64,000 nucleotides of DNA from Euleptes europaea (GCF_029931775.1 NC_079323.1:2825001-2889000), one strand, 5' to 3'; shown: positions 9,801 through 24,851, counted from the stretch's first letter. Made by a program: numbers and translations. The notes: generated by a model not told the origin, from the sequence alone.

Positions 9801-12800
9801 TTTATATGTATTTATGACTTTTGTTACTGCTGTACTTAATTTGTCAACCTCCAAGTGGCGGCTGGAGATCTCCTGCTGTTACAACTGATCTCCAGCCGAT
9901 AGAGATCCGTTTGAGGGATGTGTAGCCTCTCATTTTGTGTTTGGCTTTTCTTTTGCACTACAACAGTTATGAATCCAGTCTGCAGCAAGCTGAAATTCTA
10001 GTTTATAGGAAAGGCATAGTATTAAAAGTATAACCTTATGAACACACATATTAGAGAAAGCACACATGTTAAAGGTACCACCTTATAGTTAGCACCCAAA
10101 ACACTTCACTGAAGCACCTAAAGAAATGTATGTTTAATCCTCATATCTATCCTCAAAGAAATAGAAGTTAGAGACAAAAGTTAAGGTTTCGCTTTTGAGA
10201 TAAGCAACACTTCACTAATAGCCTAAAAGGGCCAAGTATTTTAGTGCAGCCAAAAGTACAGAAGTTCACCAGATAAGACAGTAGCTTAGATGCATCTCCA
10301 AGAACATATTAAATCATACAGTAGTTTAAGGACTGTCAGATAACACACCTGGCTAACTGGACAAAAGGTATGCCAAGATGACAGCTTAATTGGGAAAAGG
10401 CATGCCAAGATGACACCAAGAGGTATACCTCTCGTGTTATCTCATTTGGGGAGGTAAAAAGGGGTCTCTGGCCAGCTTCAAAGGTATAGGGCCTGGCACA
10501 GGAATGAGGATAAGATAGTGAAAAGGCCAAAGGCTTTGGTCCTGTACCAATTGAGCTGATTGATTATGTGAGATCATGGGCATGCATAGAAAGCACCCAA
10601 AGATAAGAGGATAGTAGACAAAGGGCTCACAGTTGTATAAATACTATTCCCATATGCTGTATGATGTTTTGAAGAGTTGTATTTGCTGTCTTGAGACGGA
10701 CTTCCTGCCGGCATAATAAAATTGCCTCTTGCTTCTAAAAGAAACAACCTGAGTCGTCCCCGTTCTTGGTGGGTCTGTGCCAGTGAGCGGGGTCTGGCGT
10801 TTACGCCCAACAAGTTCCCCTGGAGAAAATGGCCGCTTTGGAAGGTGGGACTCTGTGGCATCGAAGTCCCTCCCCCTCCCCAAACCCCGCCCTCCTCAGG
10901 CCCCAGCCTTACTGATTCGCCACTGGAGATTTGATTGGTTGTGTAGACTTTTTAAAATGTTGTTCTGGCAGTACACAACAGAGTGTGTTCATTTTAAAAG
11001 GCATGCTGCCTGAATGGTGGGAAAGTTACTATTCGGATTGTGCGTCACCTCGTTCTCTGACACTTTGTAGTGGGCTCCGCCTCCTGCGGCAGCCATTTTG
11101 TGGTTGGCTCCACCTCCTGCGGCAGCCATTTTGTGGTTGGCTCCGCCTCCTGCGGCAGCCATTTTGTGGTTGTTCCCATCACCTTGTGTCAGCATTCCAA
11201 AGGTGCCCAGAAGCTCAAAAAGGTTGGGGACACCTGGCCTAGTACCTGGCTGGCCACAGTCGGAAACAGAGTGCTATTTTCTTTGGTTTGATCCAGAACG
11301 GATCTTCTTATATTTTAAGGCAGGGGTGGGGAACGTCAGGCCCGCGAAACCATTTGGCCTGGCCCTTCGTGGGTCCTGGCAGATCTCTAGCTCAGAAGGA
11401 TCTAAGACTGGTGATCAGCCCCCTCCCAGGACAGGAATAGCTTCTATTCAAGGCAGATGTGCCTTTGTTTTGCCGAGAAAAGGAACCTCTTCCCCCCTTG
11501 CAGAAGAGTCGTTAGCTATGGAGCTGCTAGGACCGCCCAAGATGCCACTGGTTGGATGCCTGCCTACTTGCCCACACCGGGGGGGGGGTGTCCTCTGGGG
11601 CAGCTGCCTGCTTGGGGTTTGGTCAGCCAATTTTTAAGTTGATAATTTTGTATGGCCCCCAAATGATGTTATAAATATCTAAGTGGCCCTTGGCGGAAAA
11701 AAAAGGTTCCCCACCCCTGTTTTAAGGGAACTTGTCTGTTGACACTTCATGCCCACTGCAGAATCAGCAGTGTCTCATTCAGAATACACCTGAAAGTATC
11801 TCACTGTTTGGTATTTACAGGAGATGGTAAAGAAAGAGCCCCCGGAGCCCACCAGTATCTGCCTGCACGCCATGACCACAATTATCGACTTGAGGTAGGT
11901 GAGCTTGTTGCTTTATTCGCTTAGCTACCTTCCAGATAGGAACCCCGTGGTGCAGAGCGGTCAGCTGCAGTACTGCAGTCAAAAGCTCTGTCCACGACCT
12001 GAGTTCGATCCCGAGGGAAGTCCCTTTCAGGCAGCCGGCTCAAGGTTGGCTCAGCCTTCCATCCTTCCGAGGTCGGTGAAATGAGTACCCAGCTTGCTGG
12101 GGGTAAAGGGAAGATGACGGGGGAAGGCGATGGCAAACCATGTAGAGCCCTAAATTACTTTAGCGCTCAATTAAGTAATTCAGGAGAGGTTAAAGATCAA
12201 ACAGTTCGTTTATTGGCCAATAAAACAGCAGAGCGCGTGGCTAATGTCTTTCTAAATGTCAGACGTTTTCCACGGCAAACAAAGGGATGCATCATGTTTT
12301 ATAGCATTTAGAATAGACAGCACTAATTACAGTTACGGAGAATATTAGAGCCAATACAAACTAGATTCGTATACAGAACAATTAACATATCCTATGGAGT
12401 GGCCTGAAGGCGTTGACTTGGCCATCTGATCCTCAGGCAGAACTGAAACCTAACATTCTTGGCTGACAGTTCTGATCTCTTAAATCAAAGGTTTAGGTCT
12501 TGTTAGGGAGCCTGGCTGTACCAGCAGAGAGATAGAGAATGATCTCACTAGCACTTGACTAGAAATGGTTCTGGGTCAGGCTGACCCAGGTCTCACACTA
12601 GTGAATCTCTGAACCAAAGATTCATACTTTACCCATCATGCATAGTGCCTTTACATATGTGTGCAGAATATATATGTCTGATGCTTAAGCTCTTATATAT
12701 GAGCATGGCATCTTATATTAGCTTGTGAATATGCATACATGTGAAAGAATATATGTTTTCCCCATAAATGAAGTTTATAGGCACTTCAACCACCCCATAA

Positions 12801-15800
12801 ACAAAGTCTGCCTAGTAAATGTCGGGATGTGATGCCACCCCATGGGTCAGGAATGACCCGGTGCTTGCACGGAGGACCTTTACCTTTTATACCTTCCAGA
12901 TTTCTATGTTGTGGAATGAGGTCGGGTTGCCAGCCTGGAATTTTCTCAGGTCGTTTATGCATGGGAATTTTACCTGAGCTGCTTCACTGTTTCCTCTCCC
13001 CAATCCATATTTGTCCCCAAGACAAGAACCCAAATCCCGTAACTGAAAGAATTATAGGGATTTCTCACCACATTGTGATTTTTTGTTGGTGTTGATGAGA
13101 AAAGGGATTGTATAAACTCACCCTCAGAACAACGGCTGTCAGCAATGAAGGGGAAAGTATTTTGAGAAGGCGGCTTTATCTATTAAAAGGAGTCCCTAAT
13201 TACCAGTTTGCAGACTCGATTCCTGCTAATTTGCATTTCTTTATTTGCAACAGTACTGAGGCATCAGCAACGTACCGGGGCGAGGCGTTCTCTTATTTTT
13301 AATGGGGAACAAGGAAGAGTTTTGAGTCACTTCCTTGGCACTTCTGTGTGCTGTTTTTGGAAAGAATATGGATCGGGATCACAGCGGCACGGCAGATGTC
13401 TGTGGCTTCACACGTTGTTTTCTGTGCCTTGTTTCTTGGAAGCCCATTTCTGTCGCCTAAATCCAGGGCTAAGACACATGATATTCCCCTTTGTTTTCCA
13501 ATTTTTTTATCTGTTTTGGAGGTTTCAGTTTTATGGAATCAGACATCTAGAAGGGGATTGAAGAGGGGTCTTTGCTAGGGTGGCCTTCTCTGGGTTGGGA
13601 AACACCTGAAGATTTGGGGGGTAGAGCCTGAAGAGGGTGGGGTTTGGAGAGGGGAGGGACCTCAACAGGTTATTATGCCATAGAGTCCACCTTCCAAAGC
13701 AGCCATTTTCTCCAGGGGAACAGATCTCTGTCACCTGGAGATCTGTTGTAATCTCAGAAGATCTCCAGCCACCACATGGAGGTTGGCAACCCTAGCCTTT
13801 GCTCAGTGGTAGCCCACTGCTTGGCATGCAGAAGTTCCCTGGATCAATCCCTGGCACTTCCAGCTAGAAGGATCAGGTAGTAGGTGATGTGAGCCAATCA
13901 GAGTGTACAATACTGACCTCGATAGATGAATGGGTTGACTATATGACAGCTTCTTGTCTTCAACAATGGCCTACGAAAGGTCCAGTTGGATAGGTCCTGA
14001 GATCCTTCTAGACCAACAGTGGCCAACCTGGTGCTTCCATGACCAGCAGATAAACACAACCACCCTCCTCTTATGTTTGCCATCAGATGAGGAGTATTCA
14101 GAGGTAGACGTCCTCAGTTTCTGGAGGCTCCATTTAGCTAGCCTGGCTACAAATTCTAGTATGGTGCGGTGATCAAAGTGTGAGACTAGGACCTAGGAGA
14201 CCCAGGTTGAAATCCCCACTGTGCCATGAAGTTTGCTGGGTGAGCTCACGTTCAGACTAACTAGATCACGGTGGGTGGGTAGCTGTATTAGTCTGTAGCA
14301 AGAATCTAAAACGGGGGTGTCAAACAAAAGGCCCGTGGGCTGGATCCAGCCTCTTGGTTATCCGGCCCACAAACCAGACAAGGCAGCCACCCCCTCCAGT
14401 CCCTATCTGGGCTGGCAAGCCATGGGTCGGCCCCACCAAGTAACGTTTATGTCATATCCTGCCCTCGTAATAAATGAGCTTGGCACCCTGGTTTTGTAGC
14501 ACCTTAAAGACTAGCACAATTTCTGGCAGGGTATGAGCTTTTGTGAGTCACAGCTCACTTCCTCAGATACCTGAAGAAGTGAGCTGTGACTCACAAAAGT
14601 TCATACATTGCCAGAAACTTTGTTAGTTTTTATGGTGCTACTGGATGCTTGCTCTTCTCAGTCTGACTAGGGATGTTTGAACACCCCGCGGCTCAATTTC
14701 ATCAGTAACAAAAACGGAGTCAGTTTTTTGACAGGCTGTTCAGCTGTTTTGTAAGCAGCTTGGCCAGGTTTGTTGGGTTCCTGTTTGTGTATTAAAACAA
14801 TACAGTATAGCACAAGGCGGTAGGCAGTATTTCACATAGTTTTATTTTATTTCTTTTATTTATTTATAAAATTTATATCCTCCCATTTTGGCCCTCATGA
14901 GGGCCACCCAGGCAGCCAAGAAATCAAAACAGACATAATAAAATCACATTGTTAATAAAATGAAATGCAAAAAATAACATCACAGGTGAGATGCCACCTC
15001 TGAAAAAGCACCTGTCTCCCTTCTGAACGTGGAGGCGCAGAGAGCAGGGTTTGAGCAGAAGATCATAGAATCATAGAGTTGGAAGGGACCACCAGGGTCA
15101 TCTAGTCCAACCCCCTGCACAATGCAGGAAATTCACAACTACCTCCCCCACACACCCCCAGTGACCCCTACTCCATGCCCAGAAGATGGCCAAGATGCCC
15201 TCCCTTTCACTATCTGCCTAAGGTCATAGAATCAGAGTTTAGATGGAAACTCTTTTGATCTAATTTCAAGCCGTTGGTTCTGGTCTGACCTTCTGGGGCA
15301 ACAGAAAACAACTCGGCACCCTCCTCTCTATGACAGCCCTTCAAGTACTTGAAGATGGTTCTCATATCCTCTCTCAGTCTTCTCATCTTCAGGCTAAACA
15401 TACCCAGATCTTGACCTGGAACGGGCTGGGCAGTATGTCCCCTGCAAGGACCAGTCAAACTGCCTCAGCTCAGGCAAGAAGGGAAGGAACCACCCAACAG
15501 GAATGGTCTACCTCTTGGCCGCTACACTGACATAAACCCTACACCCTGTCTTTCATTTCCCCCAGCAAGAGACACATCACAAAGACCATGGGCTCCTACA
15601 AGAAGGGCATCTTACTCCGGACCTTTTTCAAGAGTGTCTTCTCCCTTTCACCTCTGAGGACGGCAGCAGAAGAAGGAGGCGCAGATGTTTCCAGTCTTCA
15701 GTACACAAAGGTACCAAAGGATTATCTCTCTTCTGGCTGGACGGGATCGCTTTCCTTCACTTATCAGCACACGTTATGTCATTAGAAAGTCTTTGGTTTG

Positions 15801-18800
15801 GTTGGAGGCTGGAGTTTCTCCCGGAATTATAACTGGTCTCCAGGTAAAAGAGATCAGTTCCCCTGGAGAAAATGGCTTTCTTGGAAGATAGACTCTATGA
15901 CATTATACCCCAGTGAGGTCTCTCCTCTCCTCTCCCCAAACCCTGCCCTCCCCAGGCTCCACCCCCAAATCTCCAGGAGTTTGTCAACCTTAGCCACGGC
16001 GCCTTGGCCCCTAGGAGCTCAAAATTACATACGTCATTCTCCCTCTTCTGTGTTCATCTTCACAGCAACCTTGCAAGGTAGATGAGGGGGACAGATTGAG
16101 GGTCTAGCTAGCCCAAGGCCTCCTACTGAATCATACATAAATAGGTAGATCTTGGCTTTGTTCACTTACGCCTTGACCTGGCATTATCTACTGTGTCATG
16201 ATGGCAAGGGGAAGAAAAGGGAAAGTCAGAAAGAGGGTTTTCACCCATCTTCACAACAACCCGCTCTGCTACCTTCCAACCAAGAGAGAGTCCCTGGGAA
16301 GTCCATGGGCCGGTCTCCAGAACCGGCCCAAAGCTCAAATATTTAATGCCACTATGAGCTTGCCCACAGAGAGGGCTCTGAGTGCCACCTCTGGCACGTG
16401 TGCCATAGGTTCGCCACCACTGGTCTAGCCCGAGGTCACCCAGGGATGATGATTGAGTGGGTCTCACTGGTTCCGGCATGACACTCTAATCACTACTTTA
16501 TGTTATAGTGTTCTTGTTTAGCATTTGAGTCACTTTTTCAAATCATCCCACATAGATTACCTTACAACAGCCCTGTAAGATAGATATTGTTGTGCACAAA
16601 GAAGGAGTTGAAGCTTTCTTGCAGACAAACACGCCGGCCTTGAACCAGGACCTCTCTTAGAATCTGTATGTTCTTTTTTCAAAGGGCCAAATTGCCACCC
16701 TGTAGGGGCGTTTCAAGCAGGGGAAACGGCACAGAAAGGAAGGACCCCACACACACACATACACAGACGCTTGCTGCAGCCTTGATCCAAACTGGAGTCT
16801 AACATGCCTAGGATTGCCAGCTTTGGGATGAGAAATACCTGGAGATTTTGAGAGTGGAGCCTGAGGAGGGCGGGGCTGCAGGAGGGGAAGGACTTCAATG
16901 GGGTACAATGCCATAGAGTCCACCTTCCAAAGTGGCCATTTTTTCCAAGGGAACTGATCTCTGTTTTCTGGACATAAGTCGCTATCCCAAGAGATCTCCA
17001 GCCACCACCCATTTCTCAGATCCTGTCTAGGGTTGCCAGGTCCCTCTTCGCCACCAGTGGGAGGTTTTTGGGGCAGAGCCTGAGGAGGGTGGGGTTTGGG
17101 GAGGGGAGGGACTTCAGTGCCATAGAGTCCAATGGCCAAAGTGGCCATTTTCTCCAGGGGAACTGATCTCTTATCGGCTGGAGATCAGTTGTAATAGCAG
17201 GAGATCGCCAGCTACCACCGGGAGGTTGGCAACCCTATGCCTGTCCAATCTTCCACCTGCTCATTTGTCACCTCCTCTTCATCGCTCCCCCCCCCCTTCC
17301 ATCTCTGCCTGGGACATGTCAAATTTTTGGAATTGTTTAGAGCTGTAAAATGTCTGTAACCATTTCCTTTCCTTCTCAATCTAAGGCCTTCGGAATCAAC
17401 TCCAGTTTCCTTTCTTTTTAAAAAATAGTTTTATTTCTTTTATAAACTAACAGACAACCATAACATCACATAATGACATAAAACACACAATTATCATCAC
17501 ATTACAGTTTACATGTAGCTTACTTATGTTTTTAAACATTAAAGGTAAAGGTCCCCTGTGCAAACACCGGGTCATTCCTGACCCACGAGGTGATGCCACA
17601 TGCCAACGTTTACTAGGCAGACTTTGTTTATGGGGAGGTTTGCCAGTGCCTTCCCCAGTCATCTTCCCTTTACCCCCAGCAAGCTGGGTCCTCATTTTAC
17701 CAACCTCGGAAGGATGGGAGGCTAAGTCAACCTCGAGCCAGCTACCTGAAACCGACTTCCGTCGGGATCAAACTCAGAGCTTGGACTGCAGTGCTGCAGC
17801 TTACCACTCCTTTTAAATATTACATCTTAATAATCAGCCTCTTTAAATTTCAGTGCTCTATATCATCCTAAGTCTTTATATCTAGCATGTTTTTAATTGT
17901 AAATCCATATTGGTCATTTTTAATCGTTTAATTCTATTCTTGTTAGCTTCCTTTCTGTGCCTTGAGCCGTCCTTCCTGGTTGTTTTTCAGGGCCTCTTCA
18001 TCGGCACGTACCAGACTTTCAGCGAGATGCTCCAGCAGCTGATGGTGGAAAACCCGGTCCCTTCGGAACTGGAGAGGATCTTGCAGGTAAGGAGCATGAA
18101 AAAGGTAGGTTCTGAGGGGAGGGGGGGAGATGTGTTTGATGATGAAGAAGAAGAGTTGGTTTTTATATGCCGACTTTCTCTACCACTTAAGGAAGAATCA
18201 AACCGGCTTACAATCACCTTCCCTTCCCCTCCCCAGAACAGACACCCTGTGAGGTAGGTGGGGCTGAGAGAGCTCTAGCAGAGCTGTGACTAGCCCAAGG
18301 TTACCCAGCTGGCTTCATGTGGAGGAGTGGGAAAACCAACCCGGTTCACCAGATTAGCCTCCGTCGCTCATGCAGAGGAATGGGGAATCAAACCTGGTTC
18401 TCCAGATCAGAGCCCACTGCTCCAAACCACCGCTCTTAACCACTACACCATGCTGATGATTGAGTTTGGAGGGTCTTTCTTCCTTTCTCTGGATATCAGA
18501 AGTGCTGTTTCACTACACTCTCAGTTTTAGTGTTTTGGGAAGAAGGGAAAAAATGGAAACCCTCAACCAAAACTATAAAAACTGGTAGTTGATCATCTCT
18601 CTGGCACCAAACGGAGCAAACCGAGGTCTCCAGCACCCTCTTGGATGCAGGAGCTTGGGAAAGAGGGAGCCGCCACTGTACACCTGACCTGACGATCTAG
18701 CCTTCTGTGTTCTCTCTTCTGGGCCAGCTGATGGTTTCCTGGCTGCAGTCTTCAGAGGCTGACCAGCGGGAGAGGGCCATCTGGAGTTGCGCGTCTTTGC

Positions 18801-21800
18801 TGAACTTCGTAGCCTCCAAAGTCAAACTGGACGTGAGTAGCCTTTGCAATGGACCAGTTCCTACGTAGGGTTGCCGACCTCCAGGTGGTGGCTGGAGATC
18901 TCCCGCTATTACGACTGATCTCCAGGCGACAGAGATCAGTTCCCCTGGAGAAAACAGCCACTTTGGCAATTGGACTCTATGGCATTGAAGTCCCTCCCCT
19001 CCCCAAAACCCACCCTCCTCTGGATCCTGGGCCAGGGAGTTCCACAATTTAACTATGCTTTGTGTGAAGAAATACTTCCTTTTATCTGTTTTGAATCTCC
19101 CACCCTCCAGCTTCAGCAGATGACCGCACGTTCTGGTGTTATGAGAGAGGGAGAGAAACTTCTCCCTAACCTCAGAGTGGCGATCGGCATTCCCCTGGGC
19201 ATGTAAGAAAGGGCCGCGAGAACCGAGCACTGACTCATCCCTTCCTACCCTCACACTCGCAATCTGCCTACGTTCACAGTCCCTTGGGGTCCTGTGCAGA
19301 CACAGAGCTCCCTTCTCTGTCTTCTTGGCTCTGCCCCTAATTCTGCCCCTCTTCTCTGTCCCATCAGACAATGTCCAAATTCTCCAGGCTGGGCCATCTC
19401 GTCGCCGTGCTGGGGACCTGTTGCGGGGACCCCGTGAAGTCAATCAGCTCCAAAGCTGCCAAGAGTGTCCATCTCCTGCTCTCCGTGGTCCTGGGACAGA
19501 AGAGTAAGAGCCTGGACTGAGTCCTTGTTTGGGTTGCCAACCTCCAGGTGGGGCCTGGAGACCTCCTGGAATAACAACTGATCTCCAGTCAACGCAGATC
19601 AGTTCCCCTGGAAAAAATGGCTGCTTTGGAGGGTTGACTCTAGGGCATTATACCCCACTGAAGTCTCAAGGAATTTCCTCACCTGGAGTTGATCAACCCC
19701 CTTCCAATTTATCCTCACATCAACCTTGTGGAGTAGGCTGGGCTGAGAGAGAATAGCCAGCTCAGGGCCACCGAGCGAGCTGCAGGGATTTGAACTCAGG
19801 TTTCCCAGGTCTAACCACCACCCCACACTACCACCCTGGATAGCAGGAAAAGGAGAGCCTCTATTTAGTCCCCTTCTTGCTGTCTGGGGCCTGAGAGAGG
19901 GCCATGGGCCAAGGACTTAGCACTCCTTGCAAAGACCCATTGTGGTCCCCCTCACAGTATAGACAGAATTTGTGTTGAGAAATGGAAGGGGATGAAATTT
20001 GCACTTCTGGTGTGTTTCAGTCGCAAAACTGGACGAGAAGAGTGTCCATTCGGAAATCATCAAGAGGAAGCACAAGGAATTCCTGGAATCTTGGAACCCA
20101 CTGGTGTTCCTCAAAAACCCCTCCCGAGTTGCAGAGGTAAGCGGACTTTTAAACTGATCCTAGGAGGAAGGCTGATTTGCTGAGAAGCATCTGGTTTGGG
20201 CAGACTCATTGCAAATGGACAAAGGGAAAAATGCTTCTGATTGCCCACACGGGGATGGGGTAGATATGAAAGGGGATGATAAATTAAAGCAGGAGTGCCA
20301 CTTAGGGATGGCCAAGGGCACACTCCAGGCAAGATGAAAGAGAGAGGCCGTGTGGAGGTGTTTCTATGCTAATACATGTGGGGGTGGTGGGGAAAGAAGC
20401 ATGGATTTGGCCTGGTGGTGGGCAGCCAGGGGCCCCTGGGCTCCATCTGCCCAGGGCAACCCAAAACCTGGAACCGGCCCTGGATACTTCTTTCCCACTT
20501 GGGACTCACCCCTCAAGCTTGCAGTCACTGCCAGATATATCTGTGCATGGGTGAGCCTGCGCCTAGAAAAGGTACTGTGAATCTTCAGGGAACAGGCTCT
20601 CTAAGACGAGAATGCCCAGGAGCACTCTGCACGTGCTCTTTTACAAAGATGCATTGCCTTGCTTGATGCTTCTCAGGAGGACTTCTCCCTGAGCCCCAGC
20701 CTGCTGCAACCATTTTTCAGGGGTGAAAGATTAGAATATACAACAGGGGTCCCCAGTGTTTCAATAGCCTCAAGGTCCTTCCTTCCTTCCTTCCTTCCTT
20801 CCTTCCTTCCTTCCTTCCTTCCTTCCTTCCTTCCTTCCTTCCTTCCTTCCTTCCATCCATCCATCCATCCATCCATCCATCCATCCATCATGGTGTAGTG
20901 GTTAAGAGCAGTGGTTTGGAGTGGTGGACTCTGATCTGGAGAACCGGGTTTGATTCCCCCACTCCTGCACATGAGTGGTGGAGGCTAATCTGGTGAACTG
21001 GGTTGGTTTCCCCACTCCTACACATGAAGCCAGCTGGGTGACCTTGGGCTAGTCACAGTTCTCTCCAAACTCTCTCAGCCCCATCTACTTCACAGGGTGT
21101 CTGTTGTGAGGAGGGGAAGGGGATTGTAAGCCAGCTTGATTCTCCCTTAAGTGGTAGACTCCCCACTCCTCCACATGAGCAGCGGAGGCTAATCTGGTGA
21201 ACTGGATTTGTTTCCCCGCTCCTCCATATAAAGCCAGCTGGGTGACCTTGGGCTAGTTACAGTTCTCTTATGTGGTAGAGGAAAGTTGGCATGTAAAAAC
21301 CAACTCTCCCTCCCTCCCTTCTTTCCTTACATCCTTCCTCCCCGTGTGCTCCAGGTCTTCGGAGTCTACTTCAGCCCCCGAGAGAGAACCGATTTCATCC
21401 TGACCGCTCTGGACGGCCTGACGGAGCACTGCAACAGCATCTCCACCACAGAGGGCCTGCTGGCCAGCATGGCGCGCAACTGTGGGGCCGAAATCGAGAA
21501 GGTGAGGAGTCTTCCACCCTCAAGGCGAGACTTCAGCAGCAGAATTCCACCAAGAGTGGAGAATCTCACAGGCGGTTGACTTTGGGTTTTAGGTTCATGT
21601 AAGCTTATAAAACTGACTTTCGATGATGCAGATCTATCTCAGTACTCTGTGTTCTGAACAGGTCCACAGCTCTGAGTTGGGAAATTCCTGGAGATTTGGG
21701 GGTAGAGCCTGAGGAGGGTGGGGCTTGGGGAGGGACTTCAGTAGGGTGTAATGCCATACACGCCACCTCTAAAGCAGCCATTTTATCCAGGGGATTAGAC

Positions 21801-24758
21801 CTCTGGAGATCAGTTTTAGTTCTGGGAGATCTCCAAGCCCTACCTGGAGATTGGCAATTCTGAGCGGCCCCCACTCATCTGCATGTCAGGCAGAGAAAGA
21901 TCTATTCCAACAGCAGCTATGCCTGACATCATTCTTTAACGCAGAGTTGCCACCTTCCTCGTTGGAAGCATGAGTCTTCCCGCTGAGCCATAACTTCTAG
22001 AAAGACTGCATGGTGTAGTGGTTAAGAGTGGTGGTTTGGAGTGGTGGAGTCAGATCTGGAGAACTGGGTTTGATTCCCACTCCTCCACATGAGCAGAGGA
22101 GGCTAATCTGGTGAACTGGGTTGGTTCCCTGACTCCTCCACGTGAAGCCATCTGGGTGACCTTGGGCTAGTCACAGCTCTCTTAGAGCTCTCTCAGCCTC
22201 ACCTACCTCACAGGGTGTCTGATGTAGGGAGGACAAGGGAAGGTGATTGTAAACCAGTTTGATTCTTCCTTAAGTGGTAGAGAAAGTCGGCATATAAAAA
22301 CCAACTCTTCTTCCCCAAATCCTCCTTCACAATATCATCTCCAGTGGGTGACACCAATCCACACTGACCTGCTAACACCCAAGACAGCTGCAGCTGGTCT
22401 TCTTCTCCCTTCTAATCTGTTTCCTGTCCTCCTTCCAGGTATCCGACATTATGGACGGGATCTGCAGCCGCTTGGACCTGATCCGCCGGCCAAGCGCTAG
22501 GAAACTGGTGATGAAGATGGTGGGCTTGATGGCCAGCAAGACTCAGCACTTGGACACGGTCATCTCTGGTCTTCTGGAGCATTCCTTCCCACCAGACAGG
22601 TACCGAGTTCCTCACTTAGACCTCTTTCTGGAGCGCTGTGTCCAGTTCTGGGTACCCCACTTTGAGGACACTGTAGATCAATGGGAACAGATTCAGAGGA
22701 CAACAATTAAGATCGTCGGTGGCCCAGAAGACATAGGGTTGCCAACTCCCGGTTGCAAAATTCCTGGACATTTGGGGGGGGGGGAGCCTGGGGAAGGCAG
22801 GGTTTGGAGAGGGGAGGGACCTCAGTGGGGTACAGTGCCCTCCAAGGCAGCCATTTTCTCCAGGGGAGCTGACCTCTGTTGTCTGGAGATGAGATGAAAT
22901 TCTGGGAGATCTCTAGACCCCAGCTTCCAGGACTGGACTGGAGATTTGTCCTGGTTGTCAAGTGTCCAGGGCTGGCCTGGAGATTTTTCCTGGTTGCCAA
23001 ACTCCAGGGCAGGTCTGGAGAAAAGGTTAAAGGAACTGCGTATGTTTAGCCTGGAGAAGAGGAGGCCAAGGGGAGACATGATTGCGATCTTCAAATCCCG
23101 GAAGGGCTACCCCATGGAAGAGAGCGAAGACTCTTCTCTTCTGCTCTAGGGGGCAAAACTGGATCTAACGGGCTTAAGTTTCAGAATGGTCCATTAGGAC
23201 AAACTTGCTTATGATGACAACAGTTCGATAAAGGATCCAGTTACACAGGAGGTGGGTCTCTCCCTTGCTGGAAGCCCACAGGCGGGACAAGACGTCTGTC
23301 GGGATTGCCCTTCTTGCTTTGGATTTCCTGCACTGAACAAAGGATCAGATCATTGGTTCTTGTAAGTTATCCAGGCTGTGTGACCATGGTCTTGGTATTT
23401 TCTTTCCTGACGTTTCGCCCGCAGCTGTGGCAGGCATCTTCAGAGGAGTAACACTGAAGGACAGTGTCTCTCAGTGTCAAGTGTGTAGGAAGAGTAATAT
23501 ATAGTCAGAAGGGGGTTGGGTCAGAATATATAGTCAGAAGGGGGTTGAACAGATCACTTCAGGATACAATGGTTCCACATTAACATACCACACCCTCATT
23601 AGCATATTATCTTGATACTTACAGGACAATGATTAGCACATTACCTTTAATACTTTGCAGGACAATGACTCAGCTCAAACCCAACCCCCTTCTGACTATA
23701 TATTACTCTTCCTACATATATTACTCTTCCTACATATACTACATATATTCCTACATATATTACTCTTCCTACTATATATTACTCTCAGTGACACCGTCCT
23801 TCAGTGTGACTCCTCTGAAGATGCCTGCCACAGCTCCGGGCGAAACGTCAGGAAAGAAAATACCAAGACCACCGTCACACAGCCCGGATAACCTACGAGA
23901 ACCAATGAACTCTGACCGTGAAATCCTTCGACAAAGGATCAGATCCTTCCAACTTGAGGACTCGAGGACCCCTCTGCCACAAAAGATGAACCTGTCCAGA
24001 AAGGACATGCTTACATGCCCACCTTCCAGTGATGCTGATTTAGTGCATTAGCTCTACAGCCAGAGGTTATCATGGTAACTGGATACTCTAGTAAGATCCT
24101 ACATGGAGGCAGGGAGAATATGCTCACCCAGAGTCCACTACCCTTAATTTTCCATTGCCCTTTCAACTGCCCTTACAAGGTTCTTCCTTACACATAATTA
24201 TTTTTTCCCCCGCAGTTAAGGGCATTGCAGAGAAACTTGAGGGGCAGGCCCTGGAGAACAGCAGCTGCGGAGTCCGCGTAGGGTTGCCGGGCTGAGTCTG
24301 GCAACCAGCAGGAGGGTGGGGGGTAGGGACATGAGGGAGTCACGACATTAGCTGCATCCCTTCTGGAGAAAACCCAGAAGTGATGGAGGGTATCTCTAGG
24401 AATTGCCAGAAAATAAATCTGTCTATCTATCAAGCCAGCATGGTGTAGTGGTTAAGAGCGGTGGTTTGGAGCGGTGAACTCTGATCTGGAGAACCGGGTT
24501 TGATTCCCCCACTCCTCCACAGGAGCAGCGGATGCTAATCTGGTGAACTGGATCTGTTCCCCCATTCCAACACATGAAGCCAGCTGGGTGACCTTGGGCT
24601 AGTCACAGTTCTCTTCTCTCAGTCCCATCCACCTTACAGGGTGTCTGTTGTAGGGAGGGAGAGGGAAGGTGATTGTAAGCTGGTTTGATTCTGCCTTAAG
24701 TGGGAGAGAAAGTCGGCATATAAAAACCAACTCTTCTTCTTCTTCTTCTTCTTCTTCT

Positions 24759-24851
<93 letters not shown>

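Noticed and set aside
16657-17148. A 163-codon minus-strand frame
   Set aside because: It runs through two adjacent MITEs; the LPKPHPPQAP-type peptide recurs wherever the MITE is read in this frame.
18697-19443. A 248-codon minus-strand open frame, the longest in the window
   Set aside because: It is a mosaic: antisense of MROH exons 7 and 8, a MITE and a CR1 fragment. No single protein.
20673-20972. Lysine/glutamate/glycine-rich repeat protein
   Set aside because: It is the translated (CCTT)n microsatellite plus a SINE.
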